Position numbers and translations under genes: made by a program. The notes below the pieces were generated by a model. That model saw nothing but the letters and a program-made list of their open reading frames with translations. It searched no databases and had not been told where the DNA came from. Below, piece by piece: positions 29,292 to 37,253 of a stretch of DNA of 64,000 bases. Within the stretch, counting starts at the first letter, position 1, and each line of letters opens with the position of its first letter. Origin of the DNA: Oscillospiraceae bacterium (GTDB lineage: Bacteria > Bacillota > Clostridia > Oscillospirales > Ruminococcaceae). The stretch covers positions 1-64,000 of the forward strand of contig JAFWEV010000046.1 in the NCBI GenBank assembly GCA_017512745.1. Direction: 5' to 3'.

Positions 29292-31394
29292 ATGAGAAAC
29301 AACAAAACAAAAAGAATAGTTCTTATTGTTGCTGCAGCAATTCTCATTCCTTTGGCAATCGCTGTCGGTGCAAATGAGATCTACGGTATTCTCAGCGGAT
29401 CTTCGTTCTCGTCATTTATAACTTTCTTCAACGCCAAAGCTCAGGAAACAGCTCTGTATGTACAGAAGGAAGTTGTAAACACCAACGATGATTACCCGGC
29501 GCCGACGGACGACGAGTTTGAGTTTGTTCTCAAGCTCAACGGTTCGGTTGCAAGAGATACCGAGTACACGCTGTATGACAGCGAAGGGCGGAAGATATTT
29601 AACTATCCTGACGGCGAAACTACCGTAGAGGTCAGCGGCAAGATGGAGAATGCCAGGCTTACCGACAGATACGGAAGATTTACGCTGAAAGCAGGTCAAA
29701 CCGCAAAATTCGCGGGATTGTCTTCCGGGGATACATATGAAGTGACTGAGAGCAGCAAGCCTCCGTATGTACAGATCCAGCCCGCTGAGGGGACATCCGC
29801 AACAGGAACGCTGACAGCCGAAGGTCTCAAGGAAACTATCACAAACCTTTATCCTGATGTGGGCCCCGGCAAACTTCAGGTAAGGAAGACTATATCGTAT
29901 CCGGATAATTATGAGCTGCCGGAAACTCCTGATTTCACATTTGTGATCAAGATCCAGGACGAGCCGTACTCATCCGAATTTACGATCAAAGATGCTGATA
30001 CAAACCAGACTATCGGAACAGCGCAGTCCGATGTAAACGGCCAGTTCACTCTGAAGGGTGAAACTTATGCGGAATTCACCAATGTCCCGGTAGACGTTGA
30101 TTACAGCGTCAGCGAGATAATAAATGATGAGCTCGTGGAAGCGGGATGGAGACTGGTCGGAGACGATCAGCAGGAAGGCGCAACTTCCCAGGCCGGCAAT
30201 ACGGTCAACTTTACAAATGTTCTGGCATCGTTTGCCGTGAACAAGACAATGTTTGGCGGAGCGACCACAGACGACACGTTCGAATTTAAAGTACTGGACG
30301 GCAGGGGCAACGGATTCGGCAGCAGCATTGCATATTATCTCTATGACGGCAATAAGCAGCTTGTGACAGAAGAGCTCCAGCACACCGGAACTGACGGTTC
30401 GTTTGTCCTGAAAGCAGATCAGACGGCTATCTTTATCGGACTCCCCGAGGGAACGGAATACGGTGTCAGAGAAACCAGTTCAGGGCTGTACATACAGCTT
30501 GTTCCTGAATCAGCTGAAGGATATACCGGGAAAACAGTAACGGATTCTGTAGAAGTGATCCCGTTTGTCAACGGAGAAAATCCGCCGATACATCCTTACC
30601 AGCTTATGGTCAAGAAAGTCATCAATGATTATTCTGAGGACGCTTCAGCCCCGAAAGATGCAGAGTTTACTTTCAGGATCAGCAGCATCGACGGAGAAGG
30701 AAATGCTCAGCCTTTGAACGGGGCTGCATATGATATAGTTAACGGTGATGGTATAAGCACCTTCGTAACTGATGAAAACGGTGTATTCACCATCAAGGCC
30801 TGGGATACAGCCAGATTCCTCAGACTGAGGAAAAATACGACATATCTGGTCGAGGAACTTCAGGATCAGATGCCTGAAGGATTCCGGGTCGGAGGAGAAT
30901 CATCGAAACAGGGATTACTTGAAGAAGATCCCATTGAGTTCGTCTTTGAGAACAACTTCACAGAGGCTCCCAATCAGTATCTTTCTATAAGAAAGGTCAA
31001 TAATGAAGGAAAAGATGTTCCCGATGCAGTTCTCCAGGTCTACAAGCTGGTGAACGAAGAAGAAGTAGTTGTCCATAACTGGACATCGAAAACATCTGCT
31101 GAAGAATTCCGGATCGATCCGGGAACATACTACATCAGAGAGGTCGAACCTCCTGAAGGGTATTTACTGCTCGAAAAAGAGATAGAAGTAGTTGTTCCCG
31201 AACCGGATGAGAATGACCCCGAGACACTGCTTATCGAAATTGAAGTCAAGAACGTCAGAGAGTGGGAACTTGAGGGCACCGGCGGATCAGGAACAAAATG
31301 GTTCTATATAGCGGGAGCTGCAATAGTGCTTATCGGAGCTGCAGGCCTGATATATGGAAAAAAACGTAATCTAAAAACAGATAACAACGAATAA
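29292..31394 (+). CDS. Pilin-like protein of five CnaB-type domains with variant sorting signal
   Basis: A 700-residue secreted protein. It has an N-terminal signal/anchor (8-30), then five CnaB/SpaA-like domains starting near LYVQKEV, LQVRKTI, FAVNKTM, LMVKKVI and LSIRKVN. The last contains the E-box-like TYYIREVEPPEGY. The C-terminus reads LEGTGG, a 5-residue spacer, one membrane helix and GKKR, which has the layout of a sortase signal with Pro replaced by Glu. It starts 15 bases after the giant gene behind GAGGTGAT, so the two are co-translated and probably form one surface complex. The class C sortase at 49.7 kb is the only sortase in view. Confidence 0.87.
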   Translation: MRNNKTKRIVLIVAAAILIPLAIAVGANEIYGILSGSSFSSFITFFNAKAQETALYVQKEVVNTNDDYPAPTDDEFEFVLKLNGSVARDTEYTLYDSEGRKIFNYPDGETTVEVSGKMENARLTDRYGRFTLKAGQTAKFAGLSSGDTYEVTESSKPPYVQIQPAEGTSATGTLTAEGLKETITNLYPDVGPGKLQVRKTISYPDNYELPETPDFTFVIKIQDEPYSSEFTIKDADTNQTIGTAQSDVNGQFTLKGETYAEFTNVPVDVDYSVSEIINDELVEAGWRLVGDDQQEGATSQAGNTVNFTNVLASFAVNKTMFGGATTDDTFEFKVLDGRGNGFGSSIAYYLYDGNKQLVTEELQHTGTDGSFVLKADQTAIFIGLPEGTEYGVRETSSGLYIQLVPESAEGYTGKTVTDSVEVIPFVNGENPPIHPYQLMVKKVINDYSEDASAPKDAEFTFRISSIDGEGNAQPLNGAAYDIVNGDGISTFVTDENGVFTIKAWDTARFLRLRKNTTYLVEELQDQMPEGFRVGGESSKQGLLEEDPIEFVFENNFTEAPNQYLSIRKVNNEGKDVPDAVLQVYKLVNEEEVVVHNWTSKTSAEEFRIDPGTYYIREVEPPEGYLLLEKEIEVVVPEPDENDPETLLIEIEVKNVREWELEGTGGSGTKWFYIAGAAIVLIGAAGLIYGKKRNLKTDNNE

Positions 31395-31404
31395 TCAGAA
31401 AGAT

Positions 31405-31443
31405 AGATAGCGAATATTACCAATATTTCGCTATCTGTTTTTC
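31405..31443 (+). terminator. Rho-independent terminator
   Basis: AGATAGCGAATATT (31405-31418) pairs with AATATT-T-CGCTATCT (31422-31436, one bulged T) over a 3-base loop and is followed by GTTTTT. It separates the surface-protein locus from the polymer operon. Confidence 0.85.
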
Positions 31444-31563
31444 AATAGAAGAACGATCGAGAAAGAGAGCCGTTAAAAAATACTGGATCTAAGCAGAAAA
31501 ATAAAAGAGGCAACCAGAGAAGATTATATTTATTGGAGCTTCATCATCAGTGTATATCTGCTG

Positions 31564-32802
31564 ATGTTTGAGGAACCGGTTACAAGAGCAGGGATCAATT
31601 GGCTGACTATATACAGAAACTTTATTCCTATTGCGGGAATACTGTTATTTATTGATGCATTTTTTAGAAACAGGAAACAGTTTGTTTCACAGCTCCTGTC
31701 TCCGTATTTCATTCTCGGCGCCGTATTTGCTGTTTCCGGAATTATCGGATGGATCGCGAACCGTTATCAGTCCTTTATCGTTACGGCGGAGACCATGTAT
31801 GAACATCTGAGATTCTGGATATGTCTTTACCTGTTTCTGTATGTCGCAGAAATCGTGGATATAGAGAAGATCGCAAAAAAACTGTTTATTCACATATCGA
31901 TCCTTTCAGTGGTCGTCATAATCGTATCGGCTGCCGACTTCTTCTTTAAGATCTGGCCGCGGCAGATGTACAGATACGGAACAAGCAGTCTTCAGATATT
32001 CTACGGTCACCCGTCCAATCTGGGTGCTCACGCGGTGTTTCTGGTAGGGATGCTGCTGATTCTGACACCGTATGTGATGAAAAATACGGATAAGAGAAGA
32101 GCGATAATGCTGTTTTCCGGTGCAGAAACGACCCTGCTTCTGGCAGTCGTTTTTCTGACTCTGAGGGTACGGCTTTTCGGATTCCTGGCGGGGTTTGTCA
32201 TCCTTTTTGCATACATAATTATCTTAAGGAAAAAAGTGACGTTTCCGGTCGTCCTTGCATCTGCGGCGGGAGTGCTTGCGGTAGGATATAAAAGACTTTA
32301 CGGGTTTTATTTTTCCGGTGTAGCCTATCAGATGGCGCGCGGACAATTTGCCGTAAACAGTCTGGATATAGCCAGAATCAATTTCCCGTTCGGGAGCGGT
32401 TTCGGAACATTCGGATCACGAATGGCGCAGCTTTACTACTCACCGTTGTATTACAAGTATAATATGATGACGACTTTAGGGCTTTCTCCGAATCTGCCCG
32501 CATATGCGTGTGACACTTTCTACCCCGTTATCCTGGCGGAGAGCGGATGGCTGGGTTTTATCGGATATTACGGTATTGTCGCTTTGTTGTGTATAAGGAT
32601 ACTGTGGCTTCATTTGAAAGCATCAGATCATCCCGAGACACGATTTGCCGTGTTAACTGCATTGCTGATGATGATGTTCGAACTGCTTGAGGGATTTGCG
32701 ACATTGTCATTCAGCGAGACTTATTCTGTGCTCATCACCATTCCTCTGGCGTTTGCTGTCGTGATCTTAAAGCAGCACCAGCGCACAGATTCACAGACCT
32801 GA
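31564..32802 (+). CDS. Polytopic Wzy/O-antigen-ligase-like membrane protein
   Basis: A 412-residue protein with about ten hydrophobic helices and a larger loop near 250-310 containing FPFGSGFGTFGS, the pattern of Wzy polymerase/WaaL ligase-like proteins that join lipid-linked glycans outside the membrane. ATG 31564 lacks a ribosome-binding site. The frame stays open back to 31477 and encodes a plausible extra N-terminal helix (EDYIYWSFIISVYLL), but without an ATG, GTG or TTG, so the real start may be a rare codon near 31480-31483. It is the first gene of the polymer operon; the next gene starts 13 bases after its stop. Confidence 0.75.
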   Translation: MFEEPVTRAGINWLTIYRNFIPIAGILLFIDAFFRNRKQFVSQLLSPYFILGAVFAVSGIIGWIANRYQSFIVTAETMYEHLRFWICLYLFLYVAEIVDIEKIAKKLFIHISILSVVVIIVSAADFFFKIWPRQMYRYGTSSLQIFYGHPSNLGAHAVFLVGMLLILTPYVMKNTDKRRAIMLFSGAETTLLLAVVFLTLRVRLFGFLAGFVILFAYIIILRKKVTFPVVLASAAGVLAVGYKRLYGFYFSGVAYQMARGQFAVNSLDIARINFPFGSGFGTFGSRMAQLYYSPLYYKYNMMTTLGLSPNLPAYACDTFYPVILAESGWLGFIGYYGIVALLCIRILWLHLKASDHPETRFAVLTALLMMMFELLEGFATLSFSETYSVLITIPLAFAVVILKQHQRTDSQT

Positions 32803-32815
32803 AGAGGAGCCAAAA

Positions 32816-33883
32816 ATGCTGGATTACTCTCAAACTTTAATAAAGGACGGATTGCTGCAGGATGAAGAATCGCGGTTCTGGTTCAATATGCGCATGCGTA
32901 TACTGATCGAGACTGGCAGCGATTTCTGGTCCGAATATATAATGCAGGCCGGAGCACGGTATAAGTGCTATGAAATAGATTCTCTCATGAAGAAGGGCGG
33001 TTATGACGGTATCATCATATACGGGGCCGGGAGATACGGAGAGATCAATTACAATACGCTGAAGCAGAGCGGCATCATCCCGGTGGCTTTCTGCGACAGA
33101 GACGAACAGCTTCGCGGGAAGACTAAATTTGACATTCCCATTATCGGCATTGAAGATCTGATAAAGGTGGCAGACAAATACTTAACCGTTATCTCTCTCA
33201 AATCTCCGAGAATATGCAAAGAGATAGAGCAGGATCTCCTCAAGAGGGGGATACCTGAAGAGAACTTACTGATACCCGAAGCAAGTCTGCTGATAGGCAA
33301 CAAACCCGGACAGTATTTCGATGTCTTCAATGATAATCATATCGATGCCTTTGCGGATCTCGGAATGTATACGGGGGACACGCTGGACAGTCTGATAAAG
33401 CGAACGAACAATTCTTTTGACCGTTATTACGGTATTGAGGGAATAAAGCAATTCTATGAAAAAGCCAGGGCAAGATTTCCGGATGACGAAAGGCTTGAGT
33501 TCTTCAATTATGCCGTTTCGGACAGGAACGGAACCGAAGAAATGACGATGAACAGCTTCGGCTCATTCATAAGCGGTGAGATGGAGAACTATGGGAACGG
33601 GGAAAAGGAAACAGTGCCCTGTATTACACTGGACGAACTGCTCGGAGACAGGCGGTTGTCATTCATCAAGATGGATATCGAGGGAAGCGAGTACAAGGCC
33701 ATTCTCGGTGCTGAGAAGATCATAAGAGAACAGAAGCCGAAGCTTGCCATATCTCTTTATCATAAGCCTCAGGATATAGTGACCATACTGCCGCTCATAC
33801 ACGATATGGTCCCGGAATACAGATTCTGGCTCAGACACTATTCGACGGTGTGGATGGAGACGGTGCTCTACGCAAGCGTATGA
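32816..33883 (+). CDS. FkbM-family methyltransferase with N-terminal Rossmann-like module
   Basis: A 355-residue cytoplasmic protein in two parts. Residues 60-155 form a nucleotide-binding-like module (IIIYGAGRYGE, then IIGIEDLIKVADKYLTVIS). Residues 180-350 are an FkbM methyltransferase (ADLGMYTGDTLDSL as SAM-binding start, VPCITLDELL and FIKMDIEGSE are family hallmarks). FkbM enzymes O-methylate sugars. AGAGGAGCC precedes the ATG. The Rossmann-like module recurs in four other proteins of the operon. Confidence 0.85.
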   Translation: MLDYSQTLIKDGLLQDEESRFWFNMRMRILIETGSDFWSEYIMQAGARYKCYEIDSLMKKGGYDGIIIYGAGRYGEINYNTLKQSGIIPVAFCDRDEQLRGKTKFDIPIIGIEDLIKVADKYLTVISLKSPRICKEIEQDLLKRGIPEENLLIPEASLLIGNKPGQYFDVFNDNHIDAFADLGMYTGDTLDSLIKRTNNSFDRYYGIEGIKQFYEKARARFPDDERLEFFNYAVSDRNGTEEMTMNSFGSFISGEMENYGNGEKETVPCITLDELLGDRRLSFIKMDIEGSEYKAILGAEKIIREQKPKLAISLYHKPQDIVTILPLIHDMVPEYRFWLRHYSTVWMETVLYASV

Positions 33884-33925
33884 CGGGCAGATCTCAGAAC
33901 AAATTTTCGCAGACAGGAAACAGAC

Positions 33926-35308
33926 ATGATAAAAACATCCGTTATTATTCCGGTATACAACACAAAAGAATATCTTGAGGAGTGCATCGAAAGCGTACTG
34001 GCTCAGACGCAGAAAGAAACAGAGATAATCATAATCGATGACGGATCTTGTGACGGAAGCCTTGAGATAATAGATGATTACGTCCGTAAATATCCGTTCA
34101 TCTGCAAGCTGCAACAGAATCATCTGTTCCAGGGAACTGCACGCAACAGAGGACTCGAGATAGCTAAAGGCGAGTACGTGTATTTTATGGACTCGGACGA
34201 TGCTATAACACCCAACTTGTTCAGACGATGCTATGACTTGTGTGAATCGGAAGGTCTGGATTATGTGACATTTGATGCTCACGGATTCCGATATGACGAG
34301 AGCGACACTGAACTGGTCATCCCCGACGATATATTTGACAGGACTGTTCTCGGAATAGAGGACAGAATTTATACCGGTTCCGAGTTTTGGACTGATTTCT
34401 ACAACAAACACGGTATTCTGTACCTATGCTGGCTGCACTATATAAAAAGAGAGTATCTTCTGAAAAACGATCTGTTCTTTGAAGAGCGCACATATTTTGA
34501 GGACAACGACTGGATCCTCAGACTGTACATGAATGCCGGAAGGATAAGATATATTCCCGAAGAACTCCATCTTCACAGGTGGAGGAGAAACTCAAATATG
34601 CTCGGAGGATTTACTTTAGACCTGCTGAGAGGCTGCTTCAGGATGCACGATGTCCTGCTCCGTCTTTACAGGGAAAGCAATGACGAGCAAAAGAGGATAA
34701 TGATATCCGACGTACTGAGGCTCAACATCTGCCGTTTTGACAGACTGAGAGAAGTCGATCCTGAGCTGGGATACAGAGAAGAGATCGAGAGGTTCTGCTC
34801 TCATCTCAATGAACTCATGACAGACGGGCAGGCGGATAACAGTACTTACTATGTCTCGTTCGCCGCTTTTGAGCGCATCCTGCACGGTACTGAAGACTGG
34901 GACCGAGATGAGGTCCTTGAAGCCATAGCAGAGACTGCAAAAACATCATTCAGGAATAGGCACGAATTTCTTATGCAGGACAGGCGCGTCGGCATCTACG
35001 GTACGGGCAGAGTCAGCGCGGCAATGATAAGGCTGATACAAAGATATGTGCCTGACGAAACCGCGGAATTGTTTTTCATACATTCCACTGAACCCACAGG
35101 ATCGGAATTCATGGGATACAAGGTGTGGAATATCGCGGATATTGCGGAAGCGGATCCAGACCTAATCATCATCGGAAGCATCTATTACAGAGATTCCATC
35201 TTAAAACAGCTTGAACGGTATATGCCTGAAGGATCAAAAACAGTGATCGCGGATATACCCAGAGAGATAAAGTTCCTTCAGGACAATTACGAAGACTTCA
35301 AAAGGTAA
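33926..35308 (+). CDS. Family 2 glycosyltransferase with C-terminal Rossmann-like module
   Basis: A 460-residue protein. The GT2 (GT-A) domain starts VIIPVYNTKEYLEEC, with IIIIDDGSCDGS and the metal-binding MDSDDA; WRRNSNM lies near the end of the catalytic part. Residues about 350-455 are a separate module (VGIYGTGRVSAAMI, then LIIIGSIYYRDSIL) of the type found in the neighbouring methyltransferase. It should transfer a sugar from a nucleotide donor during assembly of the surface polymer; donor and acceptor are unknown. The ribosome-binding site is AGGAAAC. Confidence 0.88.
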   Translation: MIKTSVIIPVYNTKEYLEECIESVLAQTQKETEIIIIDDGSCDGSLEIIDDYVRKYPFICKLQQNHLFQGTARNRGLEIAKGEYVYFMDSDDAITPNLFRRCYDLCESEGLDYVTFDAHGFRYDESDTELVIPDDIFDRTVLGIEDRIYTGSEFWTDFYNKHGILYLCWLHYIKREYLLKNDLFFEERTYFEDNDWILRLYMNAGRIRYIPEELHLHRWRRNSNMLGGFTLDLLRGCFRMHDVLLRLYRESNDEQKRIMISDVLRLNICRFDRLREVDPELGYREEIERFCSHLNELMTDGQADNSTYYVSFAAFERILHGTEDWDRDEVLEAIAETAKTSFRNRHEFLMQDRRVGIYGTGRVSAAMIRLIQRYVPDETAELFFIHSTEPTGSEFMGYKVWNIADIAEADPDLIIIGSIYYRDSILKQLERYMPEGSKTVIADIPREIKFLQDNYEDFKR

Positions 35309-35319
35309 AAAGGTATAGC

Positions 35320-36453
35320 ATGCGGATCGCGATCCTCGGACATAAGCAGATAGGAGTTCGCAGCGGAGGAATAGAGAAGACCGTTTATGAGATCGCTCTC
35401 AGGCTGACTGAGAGAGGACATGACATAACGGTGTTTGACAGATGGCCTCTGTTTGTTCCTGCTACCCGGAATACCGAAGACCGGCTCGAAAAGATCCGCA
35501 TACGCAGGATCCCGACTCTCCGCGGAAAAGCGGAAGTCCCGCTGTATTCTCTTTTGGCATCCGTCGCTGCGGGTGTCGGGAAATATGATGTCGTCATCTT
35601 CAACGCCTCGGGTCCTTCGCTGATGATACCCGTAACGAGAGTGTTCGGGAAGAAAACGATCTCCTTTATACACGGGCTGGACAGCAAAAGCGTTAAATGG
35701 GGAAGATTCGCATCGCAGTATCTGAGAATGGGAGAAAAGACTGCGGCAAGATATGCCGACAGGGTCCTTGTACTTTCGGAACATATCCGCGCTCATTTTA
35801 TTTCCGAATACGGGATCGAACCGGAATTGGTTTTCAACGGGATCGATATGCCGGAAAGTGTTTCGGCGGAATATGAATCGGCAGTTCTCTCCAGATACAG
35901 TCTTAAGAAGGACGGATATTTTCTCTGGACGGGAAGAATATCCAGAGAAAAAGGAATACAATATTTACTAAAGGCATTTACAAAATGCAAAACGGATAAA
36001 ATGCTTGTGATTGCGGGATCTGGCGGAACCGGGCGGACAGTATATGAAAAGCAGGTGGCGGAAGAGAGTTCCGGGGACAAAAGAGTCCTGTTAACGGGAC
36101 TGATAGATCCGGAAGATCTCACTGTTCTGTACCGAAACTGTTTTGCGTTCGTGTTTCCCAGTGAGAGCGAAGGAATGCCGCATTCGCTCCTTGAGGCGTT
36201 GTCGTGCGGAGCACAGTGCGCAGCCAGCGATATTCCGGAAAACCGCGCGCTTGCGGGGGAACACGGTCTTTATTTCAGATCGACAGATGTTGAAGATATC
36301 CAGAACTGCCTCAACGAGTTGCTGGCAGATCCCGACTCGCGTTATCAGAGAACAGCTGATGAGGCGAAGGAAATAACCGGGAGATACGAATGGGAGAAAG
36401 CAGCGGACCTTATTGAAGAGATCTGCCTTGATATTATCGGAAAAGCGGAATGA
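35320..36453 (+). CDS. Family 4 glycosyltransferase
   Basis: A 377-residue GT-B enzyme. The N-terminal acceptor half begins MRIAILGHKQIGVRSGGIEK. The C-terminal donor half has GRISREKGIQYLLKA and the family E-x7-E block PSESEGMPHSLLEALSCG. It adds a sugar to the growing lipid-linked polymer, retaining configuration (family knowledge). It starts 11 bases after the previous stop. Only four bases separate its stop from the ATG of the next gene, so it is co-translated with the ABC exporter permease. Confidence 0.9.
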   Translation: MRIAILGHKQIGVRSGGIEKTVYEIALRLTERGHDITVFDRWPLFVPATRNTEDRLEKIRIRRIPTLRGKAEVPLYSLLASVAAGVGKYDVVIFNASGPSLMIPVTRVFGKKTISFIHGLDSKSVKWGRFASQYLRMGEKTAARYADRVLVLSEHIRAHFISEYGIEPELVFNGIDMPESVSAEYESAVLSRYSLKKDGYFLWTGRISREKGIQYLLKAFTKCKTDKMLVIAGSGGTGRTVYEKQVAEESSGDKRVLLTGLIDPEDLTVLYRNCFAFVFPSESEGMPHSLLEALSCGAQCAASDIPENRALAGEHGLYFRSTDVEDIQNCLNELLADPDSRYQRTADEAKEITGRYEWEKAADLIEEICLDIIGKAE

Positions 36454-36457
36454 GGAA

Positions 36458-37240
36458 ATGAAGAAGTTTGCCGGTGATATAAAAGAATATTGGTATTTCT
36501 GCAGATTCATGGCGAAGACAGGCTTAAAGGCTGAAGTCGCAAACTCATATCTCAACTGGATATGGTGGGTGCTTGAGCCTTTGGCAAGTATGGCTGTTTA
36601 TTATCTGATATTTGTTAATGTCCTGGGCAGAGATCAGCCCTATTATCTGGTGTTTATATATACCGGTTCCGTGATATGGAGCTTTTTTGAGAGATGTATG
36701 CTTTATGACGTTCAGGCCGTAAGGCTCAACCGCGATATAGTGACCAGAGCATACCTGCCGAAACCTATGCTTGTCATCTCGAATATGATCTTCAATGATC
36801 TCAAAATGCTTATCTCCGCGGCGATCCTTCTTCTGATATTTGTTCTCAGCGCAGTTCCGGTAACGCTGTGCATGCTGTATGTCATACCGTTGATTGTGCT
36901 TCTTCAGCTGTTCGTACTCGGCGCGGGGCTTCTCCTCATGCATTTCGGAGTATTCATTGACGATCTCAGACATGCGCTCGGGATTTTCCTGAGGATCGCT
37001 TTTTATGTGACCGGTATTTTTTATGACCTAACCAAAGTCCTCGGAGAGACGTGGGGACGGATCCTTATTGCCGTCAATCCGATGGCTTTCATCATAAGCT
37101 CGGTCAGAGACGCGCTGATATACGGGAAAGCCCCTTCGTTTATCCTCCTTGCGGTATGGACCGCGATATCCGTGATCCTGTGCATCATAGGGATAAGACT
37201 CTCCTACAGGTATGAGAATACCTATGCCAAGATAATCTGA
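36458..37240 (+). CDS. ABC-2 type polysaccharide/teichoic acid exporter permease (TagG/Wzm-like)
   Basis: This protein is 260 residues from ATG 36458; an ATG at 36413 is in frame but inside the previous gene. About six membrane helices follow an N-terminal interface helix (YWYFCRFMAKTGLKAEV), and WWVLEPLASM is typical of this permease class. It forms the channel for flipping an undecaprenyl-linked polymer, together with the ATPase encoded 14 bases downstream. Confidence 0.9.
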   Translation: MKKFAGDIKEYWYFCRFMAKTGLKAEVANSYLNWIWWVLEPLASMAVYYLIFVNVLGRDQPYYLVFIYTGSVIWSFFERCMLYDVQAVRLNRDIVTRAYLPKPMLVISNMIFNDLKMLISAAILLLIFVLSAVPVTLCMLYVIPLIVLLQLFVLGAGLLLMHFGVFIDDLRHALGIFLRIAFYVTGIFYDLTKVLGETWGRILIAVNPMAFIISSVRDALIYGKAPSFILLAVWTAISVILCIIGIRLSYRYENTYAKII

Positions 37241-37253
37241 GGGAGGTGATCGG

